Below, piece after piece: positions 26,727 through 34,406 of a DNA stretch of 53,328 nt (within the stretch, counting starts at the first letter, position 1; each line of letters opens with the position of its first letter). Made by a program: the position numbers and the translations under genes. This DNA is from Dehalococcoidia bacterium (GTDB taxonomy: Bacteria; Chloroflexota; Dehalococcoidia; JAUSIH01): the NCBI GenBank assembly GCA_030648205.1, contig JAUSIH010000053.1, positions 1 through 53,328 on the forward strand, in the 5' to 3' direction. Below the pieces are notes generated by a model. That model saw only the letters and a list, made by a program, of their open reading frames with translations, was not told the origin of the DNA and searched no databases.

Positions 26727-26755
26727 CCGGCCAGACCCCTTGCATGTTCTTTCAA

Positions 26756-26782
26756 AGACCTGCGTCGCAGGTCTCTTTTCTT
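26756..26782 (+). terminator. Intrinsic terminator after the GreA-like gene
   Basis: AGACCTGC (26756-26763) pairs perfectly with GCAGGTCT (26767-26774) around a GTC loop, followed by CTTTTCTT. It ends the leaderless GreA-like unit 30 bases after the stop codon. Confidence 0.85.
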
Positions 26783-26804
26783 AATCGGTGTAGAGACGCG
26801 CTCA

Positions 26805-28040
26805 ATGAAGAACTGGGCCCTGGTCTTGGTGGCCGTCGCGCTCACAGCGCTTGGCTTCGTCAGGCGCGCGGCAGGCATTCCCGCCCCCGCCCTTTACCAG
26901 GACGCTCTGGTGTTCGGCGCGGCCGTCGTGGGCGCTGCATTCCTTCTGGCTTGGGCCTCAGAGGCGGCGCGCAGGGATTTCCCCGCTCCGTTGATCGTCG
27001 CTCTTCTCGCCGTTGTAGTTGTTTTGCCGGAGTCTAATGTAACCTTGCATCTCATAGCCCAGGCGGGCAGGGAGCCATCCTATACGGCATACGCCGCCGC
27101 CAGCATGTCAGGGGCCAACCGTATCCTCGTGGGCCTTGCTGTGCCTGTCGTCTTCTTGGCCTTCTTGGCCAGGTCCCGTAAGGGTGCGCTTCCCTTACCC
27201 GCCGCCGCTTCCATTGACCTGGTTTTCCTGGGGAGCCTCACGTTGTATTCCTTTGTTATCTATTTCAAATCGTCCATCGCTTTGTTGGACAGCGCCTTTC
27301 TGGTGGTTCTCTTCGGTCTGTACCTGTGGCTTGCGGCCCGGGCGCCCCGGGAGCAGCCGAGACGGGAAGGCCCACTCGTCGCCATGGCCCGCCTCGGACA
27401 TGGCTGGCGGCGCGCCATCGTCCTGGGCCTGTTCCTCCTGTCGACGCTCGGCCTCGTCGCTTCCGCCGGGCCGTTCGTCGAGGCGCTGGCCGCCACCGGC
27501 AGGGCCACCGGTGACGACCTTCTGCTTGTCCAGTGGTTCGCGCCCCTTGCCGCTCAGGCGCCGCAGATTGTGGTGGTCGGCGTGCTAGCCCTGCGCGGAT
27601 ACGGCGGTGAGGCCCTGACAGCGCTGATCGCCGCCCGGCTGGCGCTGGGGACCCTTCTGGCGGGCGCTCTACCCGTTGCGCTCAGCCTGTCCGCGGGCGC
27701 GTCCCACGACCTTGTTTTGGACTCGGTGCAGCGCCAGGAGTTCCTGTTGACCAATGCCCAGGCGCTATTCGCGGTCTTCCTGCTGGCGTCCCTGCGGCTG
27801 AAGGCATGGGAGGCCCTGGTCATCTTCGTGCTTTTCACGACTCAACTCGTCGTGTCCGATTCTCAGGTGCGGCTTATCTATTCGGCTCTCTACGTCGCGG
27901 GGTGCCTGGGCCTCATCGTGCTGTCCCGCGAGCGCATGCGTTCCATTGTCAACTTGATTCCTATGGCTACGCGTGTTCTTCAGCAGGGCGGGGGGGCAAC
28001 GGGCGGTCCCGCGAGCCGGACGGCGCCGCACGGGCGATGA
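26805..28040 (+). CDS. Cation/Ca2+ exchanger-like membrane protein, divergent paralogue
   Basis: A 411-residue protein with about ten hydrophobic segments, clearly homologous to the next gene. The first alpha-repeat is recognisable (VVVLPESNVTLHLIA, AAASMSGANRILVGLAVP) and keeps the acidic residue of cation/Ca2+ exchangers. The second repeat reads FAPLAAQAPQIVVVGVLALRG, with Gln where the partner has Glu (EAPEIVV), and KVNQWTLLVG-like residues are replaced by RLALGTLLAG. It may be transport-deficient, or form a heterodimer with its neighbour. Its stop codon overlaps an ATG of the next frame (ATGA). Family call is by motif resemblance. Confidence 0.72.
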   Translation: MKNWALVLVAVALTALGFVRRAAGIPAPALYQDALVFGAAVVGAAFLLAWASEAARRDFPAPLIVALLAVVVVLPESNVTLHLIAQAGREPSYTAYAAASMSGANRILVGLAVPVVFLAFLARSRKGALPLPAAASIDLVFLGSLTLYSFVIYFKSSIALLDSAFLVVLFGLYLWLAARAPREQPRREGPLVAMARLGHGWRRAIVLGLFLLSTLGLVASAGPFVEALAATGRATGDDLLLVQWFAPLAAQAPQIVVVGVLALRGYGGEALTALIAARLALGTLLAGALPVALSLSAGASHDLVLDSVQRQEFLLTNAQALFAVFLLASLRLKAWEALVIFVLFTTQLVVSDSQVRLIYSALYVAGCLGLIVLSRERMRSIVNLIPMATRVLQQGGGATGGPASRTAPHGR

Positions 28041-28069
28041 ACGCACCATATCAGGAGAGACCTGCCGAT

Positions 28070-29338
28070 ATGCAAAACGAAAAAAAACACTGGGTCTGGG
28101 TGGACCTGACGCTTATCCTTATCGCGGTGGCGGTCGCCGCGCCCGCCATATTCGCACGCCTGACGGGACTCCATCTTCCCACTCCCATTTTGGGGGCAGT
28201 GCTCTTCGGCGTCGCCATCCTCGGCGGCGCGTTCATCCTTGCCTGGGCCTCGGAAGTGGCCCATATGGACATACCGCCCTCCCTGGCCCTCGCCATACTA
28301 GCCGTCGTCGCGGTCCTGCCGGAATACAGCGTGGACCTGTACTTCGCGTGGCAGGCGGGCAAGGACCCGGCCTATGTGGCGTACGCCGCGGCTAATATGA
28401 CAGGGTCCAACCGGCTCCTTATTGGCCTTGCCTGGCCGTTGATTCTCTTGCTGTTCTTCTTCAAGTCGCGCAAAGGGACGTTTAACCTGTTGCCCGCCAA
28501 CACGGTAGAGTTGAGCGTCCTTGGCCTGGCTACGCTGTACTCGTTCGCCATCTACTTCAAGGCCTCCATATCTCTGCTGGACACCGTCATCCTGGTTGGT
28601 CTTTTCTGCGTGTACATCTGGATCATCTCCCGTGCGCCCGTGGAGGAACCGGAGCTGGGGGGGCCTGCGGCGACCATCGCGAGGCTGCCGAAGGCGCCTC
28701 GGCGACTTGCGACCATCGTGATGTTCATCTTCGCGGCGGGGGCGATCTTCGCCTCTGCGGAGCCCTTCGCCGAGAGTCTGCTCGCGATGGGCCACGTGCT
28801 AAAGGTGGACGAGTTTCTGCTGGTGCAATGGCTGGCGCCTCTGGCTTCCGAGGCGCCGGAGATTGTGGTGGCCTGCATCTTCACTCTGCGAGGCCAGGCC
28901 AACGCCGCCATGACTACAATGATTTCCGCCAAGGTGAACCAGTGGACGCTGCTGGTGGGGACGCTGCCCGTGGTCTACAGCATCTCCTCGGGGGCGCCTA
29001 CCGCCCTGGCGCTGGACTTCCGTCAGCAGGAGGAGTTCCTGCTGACCAGCGCCCAGTCCCTGTTCGCCGTGTTCCTGCTGGCATCTCTGCGGCTTAAGGC
29101 CTGGGAGGCGCTCGTTTTGTTCCTCTTGTTCGCCGTCCAGCTCGTGACGCCGGACCCGCGGGTGCGCCTCGCCTTCGCCGCCATGTACGTGGCCCTTTGT
29201 CTGGCCATGGTGGTCGTCTTCCGCGAGCGCCTGCGCCATGTGGCGCAGCTCGTCCCCACAGCATTGAACGCCATACGCGCGGGTTGGCAACAGCAACAGG
29301 CGGCCAAGGAGGTTGGGGGACGGCAGGCAGACCCTTAG
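28070..29338 (+). CDS. Sodium/calcium exchanger-family protein
   Basis: A 422-residue membrane protein with about ten segments arranged as two inverted halves. Alpha-repeat 1 reads AVLPEYSVDLYFAWQAG with NMTGSNRLLIGLAWP; alpha-repeat 2 reads LAPLASEAPEIVVACIFTLR and SAKVNQWTLLVGTLPV, retaining both acidic residues expected for ion binding. It should exchange cations such as Ca2+ for Na+ or H+. ATG 28070 has GGAGAG upstream; ATG 28037 overlaps the previous stop and is an alternative that would add 11 residues. It forms a tandem pair with the divergent paralogue upstream. Confidence 0.8.
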   Translation: MQNEKKHWVWVDLTLILIAVAVAAPAIFARLTGLHLPTPILGAVLFGVAILGGAFILAWASEVAHMDIPPSLALAILAVVAVLPEYSVDLYFAWQAGKDPAYVAYAAANMTGSNRLLIGLAWPLILLLFFFKSRKGTFNLLPANTVELSVLGLATLYSFAIYFKASISLLDTVILVGLFCVYIWIISRAPVEEPELGGPAATIARLPKAPRRLATIVMFIFAAGAIFASAEPFAESLLAMGHVLKVDEFLLVQWLAPLASEAPEIVVACIFTLRGQANAAMTTMISAKVNQWTLLVGTLPVVYSISSGAPTALALDFRQQEEFLLTSAQSLFAVFLLASLRLKAWEALVLFLLFAVQLVTPDPRVRLAFAAMYVALCLAMVVVFRERLRHVAQLVPTALNAIRAGWQQQQAAKEVGGRQADP

Positions 29339-29417
29339 GGCTGCCGATCTGTCTTGCTGGGGGCGGCGAGGCTAACAGATAGCTGAATGAGCGTGCTGCC
29401 GGGTCGTGGGCAATCCG

Positions 29418-29864
29418 CTAGTTTTGAGCGGCCTGCTCAGCGGTCTCTACGGCCTGTTCGAGGGCTGTCCACGGGAGCAGGGCACACTGCAGCCGGCCGG
29501 GGAACTTCCGCACTCCCTGTAATGCCTCCACGTCGCCCAGGCCGGAGAGGCGAGGGCCAGAGCTCTGGACTGCTCCACTGAACCTTTGGTAGAGCGCCAG
29601 GGCCTCCGCGAACGTCTTACCTTTCATGACCTCGGTCATGATGGAGCCAGAAGCGCAGCTGATGGAGCACCCCCTGACCTGAACCGAGATGTCCTCGATG
29701 CGATTGTGCTTCAGCTTCATTTGCAGGACGACCTGGTCTCCGCACAGGGGATTGCTCGCCTCACGCGTCACGTCCGGGGCCGCCAGAGGCCGGGCGTTGC
29801 GGGGATGACGGTAGTGCTCCAGGATGATCTCTTTGTAGAGGTCGTCGTTGCCTTCAGTGGTCAT
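29418..29864 (-). CDS. sufU: SufU/NifU-N-type Fe-S cluster scaffold or sulfur-transfer protein
   Basis: A 148-residue protein with the three conserved Cys and one Asp of the SufU/IscU family: NPLCGDQ, RGCSISCASGSIMTE and a C-terminal LQCALLPW. The 18-residue insertion region between the second and third Cys (YQRFSGAVQSSGPRLSGLGD) fits SufU rather than IscU. In SUF systems it accepts sulfur from the SufS desulfurase for cluster assembly. Here it stands alone with no suf genes nearby. Its stop lies in a CTAG (29418-29421), and a mobile element begins 34 bases upstream of its start. Confidence 0.88.
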   Translation of the reverse strand: MTTEGNDDLYKEIILEHYRHPRNARPLAAPDVTREASNPLCGDQVVLQMKLKHNRIEDISVQVRGCSISCASGSIMTEVMKGKTFAEALALYQRFSGAVQSSGPRLSGLGDVEALQGVRKFPGRLQCALLPWTALEQAVETAEQAAQN

Positions 29865-29897
29865 AGAGCGCAGGCCTGCTTTTCAGTCCAGAAGGCG

Positions 29898-30070
29898 CTA
29901 GTGTAGTGTCCCCGAAGTTCGTTGCCAATGTCATTGCGATCCCCGATGAAATCGGGGCGTGGCAATCTGGTTGCGGGGTACACCCCTCCTCCAGATTGCT
30001 TCGTCCTCCTTCCGCGGAAGGACTCCTCGCAATGACAATTCATACGCGTATTTCAGGGACATTACACTAG
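29898..30070. mobile_element. CTAG-bounded MITE-like element, copy 2 (173 bp, inverted)
   Basis: The same length as copy 1 but in the opposite orientation. CTAG bounds it at 29898-29901 and 30067-30070. The left end reads TGTAGTGTCCCCGAAG, the right end GCGTATTTCAGGGACATTACA, the complement of the GAAATACGC end of copies 1 and 3. Internal hairpin arms begin GTCATTGCGA and end TCGCAATGACA, with CAATCTGG / CCAGATTG in the middle. The right CTAG supplies the stop codon of the minus-strand gene at 30067-30330. Confidence 0.82.
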
Positions 30071-30330
30071 TTGCGGCGCAGGTAGAGGATGAACTCCTCG
30101 TCGCTGACCCTGCGCTTCTCCTTGAGACACAGGATGGTGTACTGGGTGAACATGCGTGCCAGCCCGGAGAACTTGAGGGCGTCCGCGCCAAAGGCGATCT
30201 TGGGCGTGGGCGAGGAGAGGTCCACGGAGATGCCCGACCGCTTGGCTGTGTCTATGGACAGCTCAATCACGGTCCCCGTGGCGCCTTCAATGCGCTGCTT
30301 GATGTGCCTGACGAAGTCTTCGTCTTCCAT
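30067..30330 (-). CDS. Small hypothetical protein (87 residues)
   Basis: I do not recognise the family. The protein is soluble, mixed alpha/beta: an acidic-basic N-terminus (MEDEDFVRHIKQRIEGATG), a middle strand region (IELSIDTAKRSGISVDL, KIAFGADALKF) and a helical, basic C-terminus (MFTQYTILCLKEKRRVSDEE). It has an extended -10 box seven bases before its ATG, so it is probably expressed from a leaderless mRNA. Its UAG stop is formed by the CTAG at the edge of the mobile element. The clean promoter and codon use support a real gene. Confidence 0.65.
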   Translation of the reverse strand: MEDEDFVRHIKQRIEGATGTVIELSIDTAKRSGISVDLSSPTPKIAFGADALKFSGLARMFTQYTILCLKEKRRVSDEEFILYLRRN

Positions 30331-30337
30331 CTCTGCA

Positions 30338-30346
30338 AGTATAGCA
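30338..30346 (-). promoter_or_regulatory. Extended -10 giving a leaderless mRNA for the 87-residue gene
   Basis: Minus-strand TGCTATACT (TGn plus TATACT) ends seven bases before the ATG at 30330. This is the same geometry as the promoter at 25872-25900. Confidence 0.6.
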
Positions 30347-30372
30347 AAACCCTCGCCGCCATCCCCGCGGAT

Positions 30373-30419
30373 GCGTACAGGAAAGGGCTTCCACGTGACG
30401 GAAGCCCTTTCCTGTACGC
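30373..30419. terminator. Perfect 19-bp hairpin after the crotonase gene
   Basis: GCGTACAGGAAAGGGCTTC (30373-30391) pairs without mismatch with GAAGCCCTTTCCTGTACGC (30401-30419) around a nine-base loop. It follows the stop of the minus-strand crotonase gene by 25 bases and precedes the small-gene promoter. With the stem itself A/T-tracted (CCTTTCC) but no T-run beyond, it may be a terminator or a processing site. Confidence 0.65.
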
Positions 30420-30444
30420 GCTATTTGGGGGCAAGCGGCGACGC

Positions 30445-31383
30445 CTAGGCGCGGAGGGCCTCCGGCGTGGCGCTCTGCTTGCGGTCCGAGAAGTAGCCCT
30501 TCAGTCCTTTGTCCCGGCGCAGCTTGTAGAAGTTGACCTCTCCCTCAGGGAATCGGATGAACTGCAGCGCGATATGCCTGGCGTGATGGGACCGCCAGGC
30601 GCGGCTGATACCGGAGATGTCCGCGCAGCCGTTCAAGAACTCCTTCGTCAAGGTGAGCGCGTCCGCGGGTATCTCCGCAATGGCCTTGGCCCACGTCAGG
30701 GCCTCATCGTCCAGCCTGTCCGCGGGGACAGTCTTGTTAATCAGATGCACGCGCGCGGCGTCCCTGGCCCCTATCTCCTGAAGGACGGTGCCGCCGCGCT
30801 GGAACTGCGAGCCCCACGGCCAGGCGCCGGGCCAGTTGTGGACGCCCTCCGTCATGCGGCCAAAGCCGCGCTGGCCCAGCACGGCGTCCTCCGCCGCGAT
30901 GGTCAGATCGCAGGATGCGGCCACGAACTCGCCCGCGCCGATGGCGAAGCCATGCACCTGTGCGATCGTCACCTTGGGCAAAAAGAGGATGTCTCTGTGC
31001 TTGGTGCAACGCCGCCGCTCGACGTTGAAGTAGTCGCGCATGGTGGGCTTCATATCCGGGGGAACAGGCGGCGTCTCGTCCGGGCGCCCGTGCTCGTCCT
31101 TGGGGCCGGAGAGGTCGTGGCCGGAGCAGAAGCCGGCCCCGGCGCCGCGAATAATAATGGCGCGGACGTCAGCGTCGTCGAACGCCTTGTGGTAGGCGGC
31201 GAGCATCTCCAGGAAGAGGTTGTCGTTGAAGGCGTTGCGTCGCTCAGGCCGGTTGAGAGTGATGCGAGCGACCTTGGGGGTGGGCTTCTCGTAGATGATG
31301 ACCTTCCATTCCCTACCCTCATGCGGGACCTGGAGGGCCTGGTCCCACAGGTACTGGAACTTGTAGCGCTCGTGGACGGCCAT
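30445..31383 (-). CDS. Enoyl-CoA hydratase/isomerase (crotonase) family protein
   Basis: A 312-residue crotonase-fold protein. The oxyanion-hole segments are present: RGAGAGFCSGHDLSG and VHGFAIGAGEFVAASCDLTI. The usual catalytic Glu of hydratases (in LGxPE) is absent because the text reads AVLGQRGFGRMTEG, so it may catalyse another crotonase reaction such as isomerisation, hydrolysis or dehalogenation. Compared with plain hydratases (about 260 residues) it has an N-terminal extension and a 25-residue insertion after CSGHDL. It is driven by a strong promoter (TTGACA, 18, TATAGT) and appears monocistronic. Confidence 0.82.
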   Translation of the reverse strand: MAVHERYKFQYLWDQALQVPHEGREWKVIIYEKPTPKVARITLNRPERRNAFNDNLFLEMLAAYHKAFDDADVRAIIIRGAGAGFCSGHDLSGPKDEHGRPDETPPVPPDMKPTMRDYFNVERRRCTKHRDILFLPKVTIAQVHGFAIGAGEFVAASCDLTIAAEDAVLGQRGFGRMTEGVHNWPGAWPWGSQFQRGGTVLQEIGARDAARVHLINKTVPADRLDDEALTWAKAIAEIPADALTLTKEFLNGCADISGISRAWRSHHARHIALQFIRFPEGEVNFYKLRRDKGLKGYFSDRKQSATPEALRA

Positions 31384-31457
31384 TGTACGCCTCCTGTGGC
31401 GCGGCTTGGCCTTGCGGAGGCCAGCGCGTCGGGCCCGGGTTAGTGTAGTGTAGCTAG

Positions 31458-31487
31458 ACTATACCGAGCGGCTGCGGACGCTGTCAA
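31458..31487 (-). promoter_or_regulatory. Strong promoter of the crotonase-family gene
   Basis: On the minus strand TTGACA (31482-31487) and TATAGT (31458-31463) are separated by 18 bases. The leader is about 65 bases. Confidence 0.72.
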
Positions 31488-31554
31488 GCGCCTTGAGAGC
31501 AATTTCTCCGCTGGACAAGCTGGCTGGCAAGCCCACGTCCGTATCCGGATGACG

Positions 31555-31560
31555 TATAAT
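31555..31560 (+). promoter_or_regulatory. -10 box of the JAMM protease gene
   Basis: A perfect TATAAT with a predicted start near 31567, 36 bases before the GTG at 31603. The -35 region (around 31532) is poor. The two promoters at 31458-31487 and here are divergent. Confidence 0.5.
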
Positions 31561-31602
31561 GAATAGCTGGAGCGTGTTCGTACATTCCGGAGGGGCATCC
31601 GC

Positions 31603-32016
31603 GTGACTCTGTACCTTGAGAAGCGCCATGTGGACGAGATGATCGCCCACTCCCGTGCGGACGCCCCCCGGGAGTGCTGCGGCATCCTGATAGGCAAAGG
31701 CTCCCGCGTGAGCGAGGCCCGCCGCGCCGACAACACGCTCCACTCCCCGGTGCTGTACCGCATTGACGACAAGCAGTTGCTGGCCGCTATCCGCGAGGCC
31801 GAGAAGAACGGTACGGAGATAGTCGGCTTCTACCATTCCCACACAGCGACCGAGGCCTATCCCTCCCCAACGGACCGCCGGCAGGCCATGGCCGCCTGGC
31901 CGGACGTCTTCTACGTCCTTGTCTCGCTACGCGACGAGCGGAACCCCGTGTTGCGCGCATTCGTCATTGACGAGCGCGGGGAGATATCCGAGCAAACAGT
32001 GCAGATTGAGGGCTAG
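31603..32016 (+). CDS. JAMM/MPN+ metallopeptidase (Mov34/PAD-1 family)
   Basis: A 137-residue zinc peptidase with the full JAMM signature: E24 in PRECCGILIG, then H78-S-H80 and, ten residues further, D91 in HSHTATEAYPSPTD. Small bacterial members cleave the C-terminal extension or isopeptide bonds of ubiquitin-like sulfur carriers (ThiS/MoaD type) in cysteine, thiamine or molybdopterin routes. No such carrier is seen nearby, so the substrate is open. GTG 31603 has GGAGGGG eight bases upstream. Confidence 0.9.
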   Translation: MTLYLEKRHVDEMIAHSRADAPRECCGILIGKGSRVSEARRADNTLHSPVLYRIDDKQLLAAIREAEKNGTEIVGFYHSHTATEAYPSPTDRRQAMAAWPDVFYVLVSLRDERNPVLRAFVIDERGEISEQTVQIEG

Positions 32017-32067
32017 GAGGGCCTAACCTTCCAGCGCAGGCAGCGTTGTTAGGGGTGTGAGGTGTCT

Positions 32068-34377
32068 ATGGCCCTTCGTTGGCTGAAGATAGCTGTCCCC
32101 CTTGCTGCCGTCGCCCTGGCGGGCGGAGGCTACCTGGCCTATAGCCAGGTGGCGAATGCCAAGTCCACCACCGCCGTGAACGTCCAGCAGGTGGATGTCA
32201 GGCGGGGCAATCTGGAGATAGTGGTCAACACCAGCGGCAGCGTGGCCATCCCCACGCGCGCACAGGGCAAGCTGGCATTCGGGGTGGCGGGGAATATCGC
32301 CACCCTTCCCGTGGACACCGGCGACGAGGTCAAAAAGGGCCAGATTCTCGGCAAGTTGGACACCTCCGATCTGGGGCGGGATGTCCAGCAGGCTGAGTTC
32401 AACCTGAAGAACGCTCAGCTCGCGGTGGAGAAGGCCAAGAGCCCCTACACGGAAGGAGACATTGCCAAGGCGGAGGCTAACGTGACGGCCGCCAAGGCCA
32501 ACCTCGCGGCCTCGGTGAGCAATCTTGAAAAAGTTAAGAATCCCTACACGGCGGCTGATATCGCCAAGCAGCGAGCGGTGGTGGCGCAGGCCAAGGCAAA
32601 TCTGCGTACGGCCCAGGGCGCCCTGGACGACTCACGGAACCCGTTCCCCGAGGTGCAGAGCGCGCGCTCTGCCCTGGAGGCCATGGACCGGCAGGTGGGA
32701 ATCGCTGTCGGCGCTCTGCGTCAGACGGCTGCCCCCACGGCGCCCGACGTGGCCCGCGCGCATGACGCTCTGTTCACCGCCGTCTCCAACGCGGATAACG
32801 CCCTGGACTGGATTGACAAGGGCAAGACCAATCAGAAGAACCTCACGGCGGGGCTTGAAACCATCCGTCGGAACGACCTGAATACCATTGGGGCTGAGGC
32901 CACGGCGGTCAAGGCACTCGTGACCGCCGCCGAGCAAAGCCTGGTGACTGCGCAAGGCAGCATCGCCCTCAGCGTTCCGCTCTATAAGGTGGAGGTGGAC
33001 AGGGCACAGGCCATCTACGACCAGACGAAAGCCTCGTTCAACCAGCAACAGGTGTCGCAAGCGGAGATGAGCCGCAAGGCGGCGGACCTTCAAGTGGCCA
33101 TGGACAAGCTTGCTCAGGAGCAAGGCCGGGCCGGCCAGGCGCTGGCGCAGGCCCTCAGGAGCATCTCCACCCTTGCAACAAGCCAGGAGCAACTCTACAA
33201 GGATATTGACAACATGCTAGCGTCCCAGGCGGACCCGACTGATCTGGAGGTCAAACAGAGCCAGGTAAACTCGTCCCAGGCCAACCAGCTGAAGGCGCAG
33301 GAGGACTTGGACAAGCAGTTGAGTGGCGCGGACCCTGTGGACGTGCAAAAGGCCGAGGCTTCGCTCGCCAGCGCACGGGCAAGTCTCAAGACGACGGAGG
33401 AGGAGCTTGCGAAGCTGCAAGCAGGCGGCGACCCGAACGACGTCGCGACCAAAGAGAACCAGCGCTCCAACGCGCAGGTTGCCCTTGACCGCGCCAAGGA
33501 CCAGATCACAAAGGCCACCATGGTGGCGCCTTTTGACGGGGTCATCGCCGCGGTGAGCGTCGAGGAAGGGACCTCCGTAGGCGCTTCAACGGTCGTCCTC
33601 CAGATCGTTGACCCCAGCAAGGCGGAGTTGCACACCAATGTTGATGAGGTGGATGTGCTCCGTCTGCGTCCGGGGCAGATCGCCACGCTCACCATGGACG
33701 CGCTCCCCGGCGTCACGCTCACGGGCAGCGTGCGGACTATTTCATTCCTTGCGACCAGTCAGAGCGGCGTGGTGACCTATGACGTGACCCTGGACATCCT
33801 TCCCACGGAGAGTCCCGCGGGAAGTCAGGTCAGGCGTCCTAACGCTTCAACCGGCGCTGTGGCAGGGTCGGGGGGGCAGCCGGCGCTACGGCGTACGCCC
33901 ACGGCGGGCGCGCCGTCCCAGAGCGGGGCGACGCAAGCGCAGGCAAGCGGCGCGCCGCAGGCATCCGCAACGCCCGGCCAGCCGGCGCCACGGCGCACGC
34001 CTTTGGCGGGCGCTCCACCGCAGAGCGGGGCGACGCAGGCGCCGCGGGCGTCCTCCGGTCTGGGCGTTCCCCTGCGCCAGGGTCTCACCGTCTTGGTGCG
34101 GATAGTCGTGGACCAGCGTGAAAGCGTGCTGCTCGCGCCCGTGCGGGCCGTCCGGCAGTCCGGTCGCGATCGGATTGTGAAGGTGCTGGTCAACGGCCTG
34201 CCGGAGGAGCGCAAGGTCACCATTGGCCTCTCCGACGGGCAAAACGTTGAAGTCTTGGAGGGGTTGGTGGAGGGCGACACCGTGCTCATCGAGCCGATTC
34301 AACGGGCTTCCGCCACGCCCACGACATCCACATTTGGCTTACCCAGCGTCGGCGGAGCGCGGCCGGCTGGCCGCTAG
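32068..34377 (+). CDS. MacA/HlyD-type periplasmic adaptor with very long coiled coil
   Basis: A 769-residue membrane-fusion protein. Order: one N-terminal anchor (residues 8-25), first lipoyl half (about 60-105, GNIATLPVDTGDEVKKGQIL), a very long alpha-helical region (about 110-480) with repeated NPYTAADIAKQRAVVAQAK-type units and Ala/Gln-rich heptads, second lipoyl half (VAPFDGVIAAVSVEEG), beta-barrel, a Pro/Ala/Thr-rich insert with internal repeat (about 595-660), and the membrane-proximal domain. Typical MacA is about 370 residues. ATG 32068 follows GAGG. The ATPase and permease genes follow, forming a MacB-like efflux complex; the elongated helix may span a thick cell envelope. Confidence 0.88.
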   Translation: MALRWLKIAVPLAAVALAGGGYLAYSQVANAKSTTAVNVQQVDVRRGNLEIVVNTSGSVAIPTRAQGKLAFGVAGNIATLPVDTGDEVKKGQILGKLDTSDLGRDVQQAEFNLKNAQLAVEKAKSPYTEGDIAKAEANVTAAKANLAASVSNLEKVKNPYTAADIAKQRAVVAQAKANLRTAQGALDDSRNPFPEVQSARSALEAMDRQVGIAVGALRQTAAPTAPDVARAHDALFTAVSNADNALDWIDKGKTNQKNLTAGLETIRRNDLNTIGAEATAVKALVTAAEQSLVTAQGSIALSVPLYKVEVDRAQAIYDQTKASFNQQQVSQAEMSRKAADLQVAMDKLAQEQGRAGQALAQALRSISTLATSQEQLYKDIDNMLASQADPTDLEVKQSQVNSSQANQLKAQEDLDKQLSGADPVDVQKAEASLASARASLKTTEEELAKLQAGGDPNDVATKENQRSNAQVALDRAKDQITKATMVAPFDGVIAAVSVEEGTSVGASTVVLQIVDPSKAELHTNVDEVDVLRLRPGQIATLTMDALPGVTLTGSVRTISFLATSQSGVVTYDVTLDILPTESPAGSQVRRPNASTGAVAGSGGQPALRRTPTAGAPSQSGATQAQASGAPQASATPGQPAPRRTPLAGAPPQSGATQAPRASSGLGVPLRQGLTVLVRIVVDQRESVLLAPVRAVRQSGRDRIVKVLVNGLPEERKVTIGLSDGQNVEVLEGLVEGDTVLIEPIQRASATPTTSTFGLPSVGGARPAGR
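33877..34041 (+). repeat. Two-copy 63-bp repeat inside the adaptor gene
   Basis: A 63-base unit at 33877-33939 recurs at 33979-34041 (period 102). It encodes QPALRRTPTAGAPSQSGATQ and QPAPRRTPLAGAPPQSGATQ. The region is low-complexity and lies between the beta-barrel and membrane-proximal segments, suggesting a flexible insert grown by duplication. Confidence 0.8.
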
Positions 34378-34406
34378 AGCCAGACCCTTTTCGACGGGAG
34401 TGCTTC

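Noticed and set aside
26756-26804. A riboswitch before the exchanger pair
   Set aside because: The only structure is the intrinsic terminator of the preceding gene; no known aptamer motif is visible.
29959-31443. A 494-codon plus-strand ORF across the mobile element, small gene and crotonase gene
   Set aside because: It runs antisense to two real genes and through a non-coding element; no promoter or motif supports it.
31441-31457. TAGTGTAGTGTAGCTAG resembling an end of the CTAG element
   Set aside because: It could be a footprint of an excised copy, but only about a dozen bases match and they overlap the crotonase leader; too short to call.
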